Source: Nitrosomonas sp.
GTDB taxonomy: Bacteria; Pseudomonadota; Gammaproteobacteria; Burkholderiales; Nitrosomonadaceae
Assembly (NCBI GenBank): GCA_024282035.1
Contig: JAMWZR010000010.1
Span: forward strand, 1-64,000
Reading direction: 5' to 3'
DNA length: 64,000 nucleotides
Position numbers and translations under genes: made by a program. Below the pieces are notes generated by a model. The model worked only from the letters and a program-made list of their open reading frames with translations. It made no database searches and was not told the origin of the DNA. Position 1 is the stretch's first letter, and each line of letters starts with the position of its first letter. This document shows positions 1 to 9,250 of this stretch, in pieces.

Positions 1-843
1 TCGGTTATGGATTTTCTCGAAGGCGTCGGTCCGGAGTTGCCGTATCACGGCCCGGCCGTTCCCTTCATCGCGGTACCGACTACCGCCGGAACCGGCAGCG
101 AAGCCACCAAGAATGCCGTCCTCAGCGTGCAGGGTGAGCATGGCTTCAAGAAATCATTTCGCGACGACAAACTGGTTGCAGATTACGCCATCGTCGACCC
201 GGATCTGTTGCTCGACTGTCCGCCATCCGTCATTGCCGCCAATGGCATGGATGCCCTGACACAATTGTTGGAATCGTACGTTTCCACCAAGTCCAATGCA
301 CTGACGGATGCACTCGCCATCAGCGGCCTACAGGCCATCCGCGATGCCCTGATTCCACTCTACCGACAACAAGGGCCGTCTTCACGGCATCGCGAACAAA
401 TGGCCTATGCAGCACTATTGTCCGGCATCACACTGGCACAGGTCGGTTTAGGATCGGTACATGGACTGGCTTCACCGTTGGGAGCTTTCTTCCTGATTCC
501 ACATGGTGTCGTCTGCGGCACACTGGTCGCCGCCGCAACAAAAATCAACATCGATAGCATGCTGCAGCGCGAACCGGACAACAGGGCTTTGGGCAAATAT
601 GCCCAGGTCGCAGCAGTGCTTTGCCAGCAATCCTTTAGCGATACAGCAACAGCGCACCAAACTCTGATCGATTTACTGTCACGCTGGACGCAGGAACTGG
701 CTTTGCCACGATTGTCCGCTCTGGGTTTGCACGAATCGGCGTTGGACAAGGTCATCGCCAATTGCCGCGGCAACAGCATGAAAACCAATCCCATCGTACT
801 TACCGACGATGAAGTCAGACAGCTGTTGCTCGAGCGCTTGTAA
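1..843 (+). CDS. Iron-containing alcohol dehydrogenase, C-terminal part (5' end outside window)
   Basis: The reading frame is open from the first base, so the gene starts upstream; about 100 N-terminal residues of a roughly 380-residue family are missing. The dinucleotide-binding motif PTTAGTGSEAT and the metal-site region with VHGLASPLG and IPHG identify a group III (iron-type) alcohol dehydrogenase, which oxidises alcohols or reduces aldehydes with NAD(P). In the family the DALTH segment supplies an Asp and a His metal ligand; here it reads DALTQ (codon CAA at 262-264), so one usual His is Gln. The other two His are present. Substrate cannot be told. It converges on the next gene. Confidence 0.85.
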   Translation, partial: SVMDFLEGVGPELPYHGPAVPFIAVPTTAGTGSEATKNAVLSVQGEHGFKKSFRDDKLVADYAIVDPDLLLDCPPSVIAANGMDALTQLLESYVSTKSNALTDALAISGLQAIRDALIPLYRQQGPSSRHREQMAYAALLSGITLAQVGLGSVHGLASPLGAFFLIPHGVVCGTLVAAATKINIDSMLQREPDNRALGKYAQVAAVLCQQSFSDTATAHQTLIDLLSRWTQELALPRLSALGLHESALDKVIANCRGNSMKTNPIVLTDDEVRQLLLERL

Positions 844-867
844 ATTCATGGTTCAAACGCTTTCGTA

Positions 868-888
868 TAAGCCGGACCAGACGGCTTA
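868..888. terminator. Weak hairpin between convergent genes
   Basis: TAAGCCG (868-874) and CGGCTTA (82-88 in the same block, 882-888) form a 7-bp stem with a 7-nt loop in the short gap between two converging genes. There is no clear T-run, so its action as a terminator is a guess; its right arm reaches the stop region of the minus-strand gene. Confidence 0.3.
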
Positions 889-3426
889 GCGCGGCATCAG
901 GCGGTGTGTCTGCATTTGATTGCCAGCAAGTGCTGCATCCAAATGACCATCCACAACGGTTGCATCGGCCATGTCGGTTTCGATATGCGTAGTCTGTTTG
1001 GCGGTAGCAATGCCGGGAGCGAACGACAGAGAGTAATTTTTTTCACTATCGGCCTGATTCCAGACGCGTGCAATCACCCCCTGCTGTATACCCTCTTCGG
1101 CAGGCTTGATAGCCCACAGCAACACATCCGGATCGGAAATCGTCAATAGTGATGCACTTTTCTCATCGTATACCGCTGCGGTTCCCCTGACTGTGCCGGT
1201 AACCAATGGATTCTGGTGCTCCAACGCGAATTTCATCGCCGCAGTCTGATTGAATGCACTGTGCGTTTGCAAGGCAAAGCGCTGCAGAAACTGCGTATCT
1301 TCACCCTGATTCGGAATACCGAATTGCTCGCCATCCACCTGTCCACCCACCAATACATTCAGTTGTGCTGTGGCTGTATCCAGTTCGGTCAGCGAACTAT
1401 TCCCCAATTGCATGAAGTAGGCATCGGCGTTGGAAAGCGTGATGCCGCCCTGTGAATCGGACACATCGGCGAAGTGATTCAGGGTCAACCAGTCATAACG
1501 TGCATTTCTGGGCGAATAATGTCCGCCGTCAGGCAGTAGTTTGGCACGAATGACCGCTCCGACTTCCTCGTGCCACACATCCGGTTGATCGATAGCAAAC
1601 GAATAACCCCATGTCAGCGTTTCCGCAAAATTCTCTTCAATGAGGTTCTGAATTTCGATCCGGTCGCTATCGCGTGTCAGTGTAATCCGTGTCGTGTGCC
1701 AATAAGGATTGGCGGAAATGATGCGCACCGTCACACTGACTGGGCCGGCATTTTCGATGGCGATGCTGCCTCCTTGTCCACCTAGGTCATTGATCCAGCG
1801 ATTATTGATCCTGCGGGCAAATTCTCGATTACCCCGGGTTTTATCGATCAGGCTGGTAATTGCACCAGTGTTGGAAACGACGATACGATAAAAACGGTTC
1901 TCGATGACATTATCATTGACCGAAGCGGCATCGGCGAACCATTCCCCTGTTCCAGCCCGGATTTCATAGACTTTATACCCAACCGAAGGGACATCACGAG
2001 CCAGAACCCGCAAACGGACCTGGCCATCGATAAACACGTATTGCGAAGGCACGGTTTGCCCTGTCGTCAGATCAACCACGTATACCAGTCTTTGTCGGTG
2101 CATCGGAACGTCAACATAGCTGGTTCGTTGCCAGCTTAAACTGTTGAACACATAAAACCGCCGCTTGTCACCGCTACGTGCAATCATGGTACCCAACTGC
2201 TGCCGCGCTGCATCGTGCAGGGTATCGACATAACTGGTGACCTCGCCTTCGATCCGGCGTTGCCATTCTGCGCGTTCCGATCGGGTTACGGGGCCATCTG
2301 CTGTCCAGTTGTGTTCGAAATACAATCCCAGATTCAGCATGGCTTGATCACGTGTCGCCGCACTTTGACTCATGAATTCGGGTTGCTTTAGGGATACCAT
2401 GGTTGCCAATGCCTCTGCTGTGCGTAACTTTTCCACTGCCCGCTTGACGCGTGCCGATACTTCTGCCATTGATGCAATATACAGTTCCCATTCATTGCCA
2501 TAACTGGCCGCAAAGGTTTCCAGTTCCTCGCCATGATTCAATTCAAAGTCCCGGAAAAAATCCACCTGATTGGAGACAAAGACCTGGCGTTTGGGTGTCG
2601 ACAGTTGTTGCGCGGCGATGACAAATTCGTCGTCCAAGGTCATCAAGTCATCTTCGCCTTTACCGAAAACACCGATAACAGGAAACGGGTAACGTGCGGC
2701 AAAGGCAGGATTGCTATCGATATAATTGATCGTAGTCGCCGGATCTCGTCCTTCGGCATAGGCGCCAATCGATGTGTTGTCATCGGTAATATCCATCAGC
2801 AATGAATTCCACTTCATCAGTACCCGACTTTGATCGCGTCCGCCTAGATAGTAGATCTCACGTTCACGATTGCTCAAATGCGGAACATGCGTAGCGCAAC
2901 CACACACGCCTTTCCAAGAATACCGGGCACCCGAGCCTGCCCACAACGACGACAATCCATACGGCAGCGTCTGGTTTTCCATAGCAATCGCTAGTGGAAA
3001 ATCCACTTGATAGCTGCGCTGAATCGAACCGGCATAATACATACCGCGCAGTATGGCTTCTGCCGGCGTTCCACCATTGGACAACACCAGTACATTCAGT
3101 GGTACGCTGAAATGCCCATCCTTGATGCGATTAATCAGGCGTTGAAATTGCGCAGTAGAGCGATTTTTCTGATATTCCCACAACCACAGACTGCCATCGG
3201 CATTCCAGCGTGCCTGATAGGGCGCTGGCAGGGTTTCTGTGGCATCCATCTGATCGAGGTAGTGATCGATAGTTTGCAGAAAAACATCGCGATAACCTGC
3301 TTCGTCGGCTGTCCACATGTAATCGGTATGATCATCGGGAGCCAGGTAGATGCGCTTTTCAGCTAAACACGGTTGAGTCATCAGCAAGACTCCTGCAATA
3401 AAAACGCTATATATAAATGCTTTCAT
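886..3426 (-). CDS. Secreted glycoside hydrolase family 38-like (alpha-mannosidase-like) protein
   Basis: 846 residues with an N-terminal signal peptide (hydrophobic stretch ending PCLAEK), so exported to the periplasm or beyond. Residues about 28-40 contain DDHTDYMW, matching the first metal-binding His-x-Asp of GH38 enzymes. The C-terminal half has family-typical phrases: VFNSLSWQRTSYVDVP, VPSVGYKVYEI and NRFYRIVVSNTGAITSLIDK, which belong to the beta-sandwich domains of alpha-mannosidases. The usual nucleophile motif with DPFG is not seen, so activity and specificity are uncertain. It is a single gene between two convergent or unrelated neighbours; sugar release from glycans is the likely role. 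Confidence 0.7.
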   Translation of the reverse strand: MKAFIYSVFIAGVLLMTQPCLAEKRIYLAPDDHTDYMWTADEAGYRDVFLQTIDHYLDQMDATETLPAPYQARWNADGSLWLWEYQKNRSTAQFQRLINRIKDGHFSVPLNVLVLSNGGTPAEAILRGMYYAGSIQRSYQVDFPLAIAMENQTLPYGLSSLWAGSGARYSWKGVCGCATHVPHLSNREREIYYLGGRDQSRVLMKWNSLLMDITDDNTSIGAYAEGRDPATTINYIDSNPAFAARYPFPVIGVFGKGEDDLMTLDDEFVIAAQQLSTPKRQVFVSNQVDFFRDFELNHGEELETFAASYGNEWELYIASMAEVSARVKRAVEKLRTAEALATMVSLKQPEFMSQSAATRDQAMLNLGLYFEHNWTADGPVTRSERAEWQRRIEGEVTSYVDTLHDAARQQLGTMIARSGDKRRFYVFNSLSWQRTSYVDVPMHRQRLVYVVDLTTGQTVPSQYVFIDGQVRLRVLARDVPSVGYKVYEIRAGTGEWFADAASVNDNVIENRFYRIVVSNTGAITSLIDKTRGNREFARRINNRWINDLGGQGGSIAIENAGPVSVTVRIISANPYWHTTRITLTRDSDRIEIQNLIEENFAETLTWGYSFAIDQPDVWHEEVGAVIRAKLLPDGGHYSPRNARYDWLTLNHFADVSDSQGGITLSNADAYFMQLGNSSLTELDTATAQLNVLVGGQVDGEQFGIPNQGEDTQFLQRFALQTHSAFNQTAAMKFALEHQNPLVTGTVRGTAAVYDEKSASLLTISDPDVLLWAIKPAEEGIQQGVIARVWNQADSEKNYSLSFAPGIATAKQTTHIETDMADATVVDGHLDAALAGNQMQTHRLMPR

Positions 3427-3588
3427 ATCATCCGATTCATGTTAGTAGTTGTGATAGTTGCCCCGCACTCTCATCTGGCTCACCCGGTCAATGGTACAGC
3501 CCTAATGCTGGCTGTTCCTTGAATTGGATTTCACTGCAGCAGTGTCGAATTCAGCCAAGTTTCAGTTTCTTCCTGTTGCCACATGCTG

Positions 3589-4299
3589 TCAAAAAATCTC
3601 TTGCAGGAAATGCGTAATGGACCGGTATGCACGATTCGCCGCCACTTCCCTGTATACAGTGCCAAAGTCGGGATTATTAGCTTTTGGATTGGTGAATGCG
3701 TGCATCGTTCCACCATAGACATGAATTTGCCAATCCACACCAGCCTGCGTCATTTCAGTTTCAAATGCCAACACCTGTTCCGGTGGCACCATTGGATCGT
3801 CATGACCATGCAGGCACAACACTTTGGCAGTAATTGGTTCGTTTGCCACGGTACCAGAGACAAAGAGACCATGAATACTGATCACGCCACGCACATCGGC
3901 ACCGGAACGCGCCAGTTCCAGCACACACATGCCGCCGAAACAATACCCCATTGCCGCCACCCTGGTCGCATCAACCTCGGGCAACTGGCGTATCGTATCC
4001 AGTGCCACATTGATCCGGCGCCGCAACAGCGCGCGATCCTTGGCAAAAGGACTCATGAGTGCACCGTTTTTCTCCGCATCGCCATCGGCTCCGATGATGC
4101 CTTTGCCGTACATATCAAGCGCAAACCCCACATAACCCATCGCGGCAATCCGCTCGGCGGCCTGATTGGCGAATTCGCGTCGCCCGCTCCAGTCATGCGC
4201 AACCATCACCGCAGGTCTGGGCAAGTCCGTATCGGGGCAGGCCAGATAACCCTCCAGTAGCCGGCTACCATCTTCGTAATCTAGGGTTCTCGTCTTCAT
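3589..4299 (-). CDS. Dienelactone hydrolase family protein
   Basis: An alpha/beta hydrolase of about 236 residues. The nucleophile elbow reads GYCFGG (Cys nucleophile, as in dienelactone hydrolases), the acid is in HGHDDPMVP and the catalytic His in GGTMHAFTNP, so all three residues are present. No signal peptide; cytoplasmic. Two in-frame ATGs exist at 4308 and 4299; GAGGAA (4309-4314) touches the first but lies 9 nt before the second, so 4299 is the better start. The protein could act on ester or lactone bonds; many homologues have unknown substrates. It is divergent from the GlcG-like gene, with about 260 bp between. Confidence 0.85.
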   Translation of the reverse strand: MKTRTLDYEDGSRLLEGYLACPDTDLPRPAVMVAHDWSGRREFANQAAERIAAMGYVGFALDMYGKGIIGADGDAEKNGALMSPFAKDRALLRRRINVALDTIRQLPEVDATRVAAMGYCFGGMCVLELARSGADVRGVISIHGLFVSGTVANEPITAKVLCLHGHDDPMVPPEQVLAFETEMTQAGVDWQIHVYGGTMHAFTNPKANNPDFGTVYREVAANRAYRSITHFLQEIF

Positions 4300-4567
4300 C
4301 TGAATCATTTCCTCATTCTAATTTTGCGTTGTGTCCTGTGCGAGGCATGAAACAGGTCTTCCTTATCCGTTCCATAACCATCTCACCGTACACAAGGCGT
4401 ATGTCAAAAGCATAGTCGCGACTTCGATCAAATCTGATCCGGTAAAAATTAACCGGAAGCGCATACCCGTATCGTCATGCCGACTGGTTCAGGTAGAATG
4501 AATCGCAGTAATACCTGAATCAGCGACCTGCATCATCCATCGACATCAACCGACAGGAGAATCCATC

Positions 4568-5092
4568 ATGATAAACAAAATGAACCGTATCGTTTCCGGT
4601 TTTTCAGCGTTGGCACTTAGCTTTCTAATGCTTCCTGCACAGGCGCAAGACATGCCGGTACAAAAAATGCTTCCGCTGGAACTGGCCAATCAGGCAGTCA
4701 TGGCGGCGGTCAAAAAATGCCTCGACGACGGACATCGGGTTAGCGTTGCCGTCGTCGACCAATCCGGCTTACTTAAAGTGCAGGTCAAGGCCGATGGCGC
4801 CGGTCCACACACACTCGACAGCAGTCGTCGCAAAGCCTATACCGCCAACAGTTTGCGCGACTCCACGCATAAATATGCCGTACTGGTCACACAAAAACCT
4901 GAACTGCAAAGCCTGACGCGACTGAATGACAACATCCTGCTGCTGGGTGGCGGTTTTCCAATCAAAATGGGTGGAGAAGTGGTGGGTGGTATCGGTGTCG
5001 GTGGTGCGCCAGGCATCCAGTTTGACGAGGTCTGCGCCAGTGCCGCCCTGAAAGTCCTGAAAGCGGACGAAACTTACGAAGCCAAACCTTAG
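4568..5092 (+). CDS. Secreted GlcG/HbpS family protein
   Basis: 174 residues with a signal peptide ending at LPAQAQD, then one GlcG/HbpS-type domain: VSVAVVDQSGLLKVQVKADG, a TLDSSRRKAYTA segment, and the glycine-rich GGGFPIKMGGEVVGGIGVGG. Family members bind small ligands such as haem or act as accessory proteins beside oxidoreductases; no activity can be read from the sequence. The ribosome-binding site AGGAGAA lies just before ATG. It stands alone, divergent from the dienelactone hydrolase, and its stop is only 3 bp from the stop of holB on the other strand. Confidence 0.85.
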   Translation: MINKMNRIVSGFSALALSFLMLPAQAQDMPVQKMLPLELANQAVMAAVKKCLDDGHRVSVAVVDQSGLLKVQVKADGAGPHTLDSSRRKAYTANSLRDSTHKYAVLVTQKPELQSLTRLNDNILLLGGGFPIKMGGEVVGGIGVGGAPGIQFDEVCASAALKVLKADETYEAKP

Positions 5093-5095
5093 GAT

Positions 5096-6133
5096 CTAAC
5101 GCTGTAACATGGCTGCATAATCAAGGAACAGCTCTTCCAGAAACAAACGGGCATTGAGCGGATGAAATGACAGCTTCTGGCGCTGATAAAGTATGCGTGC
5201 AAACGCTATGGCTCGATGCAGATCCATGTTTTTGCTCAATGCCACGATGGCGGATTGCTGGTTCACAAAGTATCGGATTTGTCCGGTACTGCGATAACAA
5301 ACCAGGTCATAACACCATTTCTGCAACCAATCCACGACATCGGGCAGACTCGTCGATTGCAATGCTTCGGCGAGCGCCAATGCATCCAGTGACCGTGTCT
5401 GCGCGAGCTGCTGCACGAAGCGATCAAACGACGCGGCATGATCACCCTGCGTCAGGGTTAGCGCCAGCAACGGCGAGAATCCCGCAACCGCAAGACTGGC
5501 ATGTGGATCTGCAACACCTTGCTGTTGCAGCCAGTTTAACGCAGATTCCCTATTGGGAACCGGCATGGTCAACTGCTGGCAGCGGCTACGTATGGTCGGC
5601 AGTAAATGCTGAACCTGATGAGTCACCAGAATGAACATCACATTTTCCGGCGGCTCCTCCAATTTTTTCAACAAGGCATTGGCAGCGGCACCATGCATCG
5701 TTTCCGCTGGATAAATCAACACGATCTTATGGCCCTGCTGATGACCCGTCAGGTAAACAAAATCGCTTAATCTACGGATTTGATCGATGGTGATCTGTTG
5801 GCCCGCATTTTTACGGGTAGTGACATCACTACTTTTCGCTTCCGTATTATCCTGATTGGATTGGTTATCGTTGATATTCTGCAGCGCTTCCGGCATAACG
5901 GCTACGAAATTGGGGTGCGTATCCTGCTCGAACCACCCGCAACTGGCACACTGTCCACAAGCCTGCCCATCCGCCCTAGGTGCCGAACAAAGCAGTGATT
6001 TGGCCAGATGTCGGGCAAAAACCCATTTGCCTATGCCCTTGCGTCCTTTGAGCAGTAAGGCATGCGTCCAGAATGCTCGCCCCTGCAGCAGGCGCTCCCA
6101 AGTACCATGCTGCCAGTCATACAGTTCAGCCAA
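5096..6133 (-). CDS. holB: DNA polymerase III subunit delta'
   Basis: 345 residues. AAA+ clamp-loader fold: a degenerate Walker A in LLKGRKGIGKWVFARHLAK (delta' does not need to hydrolyse ATP), four cysteines of the zinc module (CSAP, CGQCASCGW), and the sensor/arginine region EEPPENVMFILVTHQ and LPTIRSRCQ. It is part of the clamp-loading complex of the replisome. The start is TTG at 6133, inside the 3' end of tmk (8-bp overlap), giving translational coupling. The tmk-holB order is conserved in proteobacteria. An Asn/Asp-rich insertion (NINDNQSNQDNTE) follows the zinc module, an unusual but plausible linker. Confidence 0.92.
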   Translation of the reverse strand: MAELYDWQHGTWERLLQGRAFWTHALLLKGRKGIGKWVFARHLAKSLLCSAPRADGQACGQCASCGWFEQDTHPNFVAVMPEALQNINDNQSNQDNTEAKSSDVTTRKNAGQQITIDQIRRLSDFVYLTGHQQGHKIVLIYPAETMHGAAANALLKKLEEPPENVMFILVTHQVQHLLPTIRSRCQQLTMPVPNRESALNWLQQQGVADPHASLAVAGFSPLLALTLTQGDHAASFDRFVQQLAQTRSLDALALAEALQSTSLPDVVDWLQKWCYDLVCYRSTGQIRYFVNQQSAIVALSKNMDLHRAIAFARILYQRQKLSFHPLNARLFLEELFLDYAAMLQR

Positions 6134-6761
6134 CTTGCAGAAATCCCTGCATCACACGCTCCACTTCGATCCGGACTTCCATCATAGACTGACTGGCATC
6201 GATGCGTTTGATACGCTGTGGGAAAGATAGTGCTCGCTCCAGGTAAGCTGCCCTCACCCGTTGAAAAAAATCACTCTGTTCTTTTTCAAAACGATCGGTA
6301 TTTCTTCCCTGCCCGACCCGTTGCTGCGCCAGCGCTACCGGCACATCGAAATACAGCGTCAAATCCGGTTGCAACGTCCCCAGAGTCCATTCCTCCAGAA
6401 CATTCAGCTTGTGTTGACTCAACCCTCGTCCGCCCCCTTGATAGGCATAACTGGCATCACTGAATCGATCCGAAACCACCCACTGCCCTTGCGCCAGGCT
6501 CGGCAGAATGACCTTGTCCAGGTGCTCGCGCCGCGCAGCAAACATCAACAAAGCCTCGGTTTCAGCGTGCATGACACTCGACTGATCCAGCAACAGGGAA
6601 CGTAATTGCTCGCCGAACGGTGTTCCGCCAGGTTCCCGGGTGACTACCGCCTGAATACCGGCATGTTGCAGTAACGTTACGATCCAGTTGAGTTGTGTCG
6701 ATTTTCCGGCACCATCGATGCCTTCCAGGGTAATCAGTTTGCCTGTCATTCGATTGTTCAT
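6126..6761 (-). CDS. tmk: Thymidylate kinase
   Basis: 211 residues. It phosphorylates dTMP to dTDP. The P-loop LEGIDGAGKSTQ is near residue 14, followed by the DR(F/Y) motif in VVSDRFSDASYAYQGGGRGL and the LTLYFDVPVALAQQRV segment. The lid has the Arg-containing sequence NTDRFEKEQSDFF. A second ATG 12 bp downstream could also serve as start. It is the first gene of a two-gene unit with holB, whose TTG start lies within its last codons. The divergent ampD begins 77 bp away, so that short gap must hold promoters for both. Confidence 0.95.
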   Translation of the reverse strand: MNNRMTGKLITLEGIDGAGKSTQLNWIVTLLQHAGIQAVVTREPGGTPFGEQLRSLLLDQSSVMHAETEALLMFAARREHLDKVILPSLAQGQWVVSDRFSDASYAYQGGGRGLSQHKLNVLEEWTLGTLQPDLTLYFDVPVALAQQRVGQGRNTDRFEKEQSDFFQRVRAAYLERALSFPQRIKRIDASQSMMEVRIEVERVMQGFLQVG

Positions 6762-6838
6762 TCACCGTCACTCGATTTTCATCGTTATCAAGATAAGTTA
6801 CACTGCTGCGTCATTTTATCATTCATGGTTTACAGCTC

Positions 6839-7414
6839 ATGCATATCGACGCCTCGGGTCTGCTCAGCGACCTGCCGTACATTCCTTCACCCAATTGCGA
6901 CGATCGCCCTGCTGGAACCGATATCACCTTGCTGGTCATACACAACATCAGTCTGCCACCGGATGAGTTTGGCGGAGATGGCGTAATCGAACTGTTCACC
7001 AATCGCATCGACCCACAGGCGCACCCTTACTATCAGTCCTTGCAGGACTTGAAGGTATCGGCACATTTCTTCATCCGCCGCGATGGCACAGTGATCCAGT
7101 TCGTCCCCTGTCTCAAACGCGCCTGGCATGCCGGCATTTCCTGCTGGCTGGGTAAGGAGCGCTGCAATGACTTCTCCATAGGTATCGAGCTGGAAGGCAG
7201 CGACAGCACAGCTTTCACCCCTGGACAATATATCACGTTGATCGCATTGACCCAGTGTTTGTGCGATCACTACCCCATTCAGCACATTACCGGACACTCC
7301 GACATTGCCCCCGGGCGCAAAACTGATCCCGGTCCCTACTTCGACTGGGAAAAATATGGCGATAGCCTGGAAAACCATCTGATCATGCCATCAACCAGTA
7401 GCACACCGACGTGA
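6839..7414 (+). CDS. ampD: 1,6-anhydro-N-acetylmuramyl-L-alanine amidase
   Basis: 191 residues, no signal peptide, so cytoplasmic as expected for AmpD, which removes the peptide from anhydro-muropeptides in cell-wall recycling. Amidase_2 fold: zinc ligands are visible in LLVIHNISLPP (His), AWHAGIS (HAG) and the late TGHSDIAPGRKTDPG, where the His and Asp ligands lie; the FSIGIELEGSD segment supplies the catalytic Glu. Length matches the family. Its 3' end overlaps the 3' end of the convergent transporter gene by 32 bp. Confidence 0.93.
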   Translation: MHIDASGLLSDLPYIPSPNCDDRPAGTDITLLVIHNISLPPDEFGGDGVIELFTNRIDPQAHPYYQSLQDLKVSAHFFIRRDGTVIQFVPCLKRAWHAGISCWLGKERCNDFSIGIELEGSDSTAFTPGQYITLIALTQCLCDHYPIQHITGHSDIAPGRKTDPGPYFDWEKYGDSLENHLIMPSTSSTPT

Positions 7415-8753
7415 TGACAATGGCACCGATCAAATTAAGTGCCAGTCCTTCACGCGCCATGCTGGTCATGGGTACCATGCCCGTTCCAAATACAATGGCA
7501 TTGGGTGCAGTACCAACTGGCATCATGAAACCATAGCTGGCAGCCATCGCTGCGGGCAACATCAACAAAGCCGGATCGATCCCCCCCGCTGCAGCCGCTG
7601 GCGCAAGAATTGGCATCAACAAAACAGTGATTGCCGTATTACTCGTAATTTCGGTAAGGAAAGTAACCGATAGTGCAACGAATGCAATAATGATCAGCGG
7701 ATGCAAACCGGACAGAATCGCCAGTTGTTCACCAATCGCTTTTGACAATCCGGTTTCAACAAACGCCTGCGCAATCGCAATCCCTCCGGCAAACAAAATC
7801 AGAATGCCCCACGGCACTTTGACGGCCGTATCCCAATCCAGTAATTTACCTCCGCGGCCATTCGGAATCAGAAACATCACCACGACGGCAAGCAATGCCA
7901 CCGATGCATCGCTCGCTCCTTTCAAACCAAACCAGAGGCTCCAGCCGCCGAACGGTTCATTGCGCGTAATCCATGCCAGCACGGTCAAACCAAAAATCAA
8001 CAGCATGCGCCGCTCTTCCGCACGCCACGGGCCTGCCGGCGGCATCGCCAATTCACCCACATGATGCAAACGCCGGGTCAACCATAAACCTGCCAGCGGC
8101 GTCATCAACACCACCACCGGCACACCCCAGCTCATCCACTGCGTAAAACTGACCGTAATGCCGGTGAAACTTTCATACTCACGCATGAACACCAGATTCG
8201 GCGGCGTGCCAATCGGCGAACCCAATCCGCCAATGCTGCTGCCATATGCAATCGACAACAACAATGGAATGGCCAATTTTTTATCGCTACTCTGATCGAT
8301 CACCGCCAGCGCTAACGGCAGCATCATCAGCGATGTCGCCGTATTGGAAATCCACATGCTGATGAATGCACAGGCACATAAAAACCCAAACACGATGCGC
8401 CGGCTGCTGTGCCCGCCAACGATACGAATCAGACCGAGCGCCAGCCGATGGTGCGCGCCCGAATGAGCCAACGCTGCCGATAACATAAAACCGCCCAGCA
8501 TCAGCAGCACCAGATCGTCGCCATACGCTCGCGCAATGTCCTCCTTTGGCAACACCCCGGCCAACGGAAACACCGCCAATGGAATGATCGATGTTACCGG
8601 AATCGGGATCGGCTCAAATATCCACCAGACGACACACAGTGCTACCGTAGCGCCAGTCCAGCAGGCCCTGGTGTCCCAGCCGGAGGCATTCATGCTGATA
8701 GCAAGAGCTATGGCGAAGCAGGGACCGAGAATAAGCGACCAATACCGGATCAT
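7383..8753 (-). CDS. DASS (SLC13-type) sodium:anion symporter
   Basis: 456 residues with about 11-12 hydrophobic membrane segments. Signature sequences of the DASS family are present twice in an inverted-repeat manner: WISNTATSLMMLPLALAV in the first half with GSPIGTPPNLVF, and ITSNTAITVLLMPILAP in the second half with MPVGTAPNAIVFG (SNT sodium-site motifs). Members import di- or tricarboxylates or sulphate with sodium; which anion cannot be told. The frame opens at a TTG at 8804, but the ATG at 8753 (MIRYWSLILG) is a better start. It converges on ampD with overlap. Confidence 0.88.
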   Translation of the reverse strand: MIRYWSLILGPCFAIALAISMNASGWDTRACWTGATVALCVVWWIFEPIPIPVTSIIPLAVFPLAGVLPKEDIARAYGDDLVLLMLGGFMLSAALAHSGAHHRLALGLIRIVGGHSSRRIVFGFLCACAFISMWISNTATSLMMLPLALAVIDQSSDKKLAIPLLLSIAYGSSIGGLGSPIGTPPNLVFMREYESFTGITVSFTQWMSWGVPVVVLMTPLAGLWLTRRLHHVGELAMPPAGPWRAEERRMLLIFGLTVLAWITRNEPFGGWSLWFGLKGASDASVALLAVVVMFLIPNGRGGKLLDWDTAVKVPWGILILFAGGIAIAQAFVETGLSKAIGEQLAILSGLHPLIIIAFVALSVTFLTEITSNTAITVLLMPILAPAAAAGGIDPALLMLPAAMAASYGFMMPVGTAPNAIVFGTGMVPMTSMAREGLALNLIGAIVITSVCYWLMA

Positions 8754-9250
8754 AGTTTCTTTGTAATTCCTTATATTTCTACTTGTATAGTTAACATATG
8801 GCAATTATTCATGGATGCCTTCCTAAGTTACAACAGCAATACAGTAGAATTTTCAATTAAAGAACAGACACCATCCACTTATCGCGAGAAGTGGTCGATG
8901 AGTTCTGAGTTACCTGCAGTGGCAAGCAGACAAATGATAAACATTTTCGAGGAAGCAAAAAGACGCAGTTTATAGATAACGAGCATTTGGCCTATTCTCA
9001 ACACCGTAGGTTTGATGTTGGGCTTTCTTCGGTAGCCCAAACTAACGCGTTCGGTATTCCAGCAGAGTCTTCGATAAAACAATCGGCCTGAATTCCCAAG
9101 CACCAATTATTGCGCAGTCCTGATCTTTTCCTAAATGACTCACCAAAAAGGAGAAATTCGGAGGTGCTGGCTTACCGAGATCCGGTTTAATGTTTTGGTC
9201 GTTGCATGACTGCTATGTCAAGACGCGCCCCCTTGTTCTGCGTTTCTTGG
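8754..9250. other. Intergenic region without a supported gene; contains a hairpin repeat
   Basis: About 500 bp. Short open frames here have no recognisable protein character. TTGGGCT (9018-9024) and AGCCCAA (9034-9040) form a hairpin inside a GTAGG...AGCCCAAACTAACG context that resembles dispersed intergenic hairpin repeats of betaproteobacteria. It marks the left edge of the AT-richer ATPase/nuclease module, so it may be a scar of insertion. Confidence 0.4.

Noticed and set aside
3583-4260. 225-codon plus-strand frame opposite the dienelactone hydrolase
   Set aside because: Antisense shadow of a gene with intact catalytic residues; His/Cys-rich translation typical of shadows.
8879-9106. 75-codon minus-strand frame in the gap left of the ATPase/nuclease module
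   Set aside because: Cys/Arg/Leu-biased translation, no ribosome site, and it crosses a hairpin repeat; no protein character.
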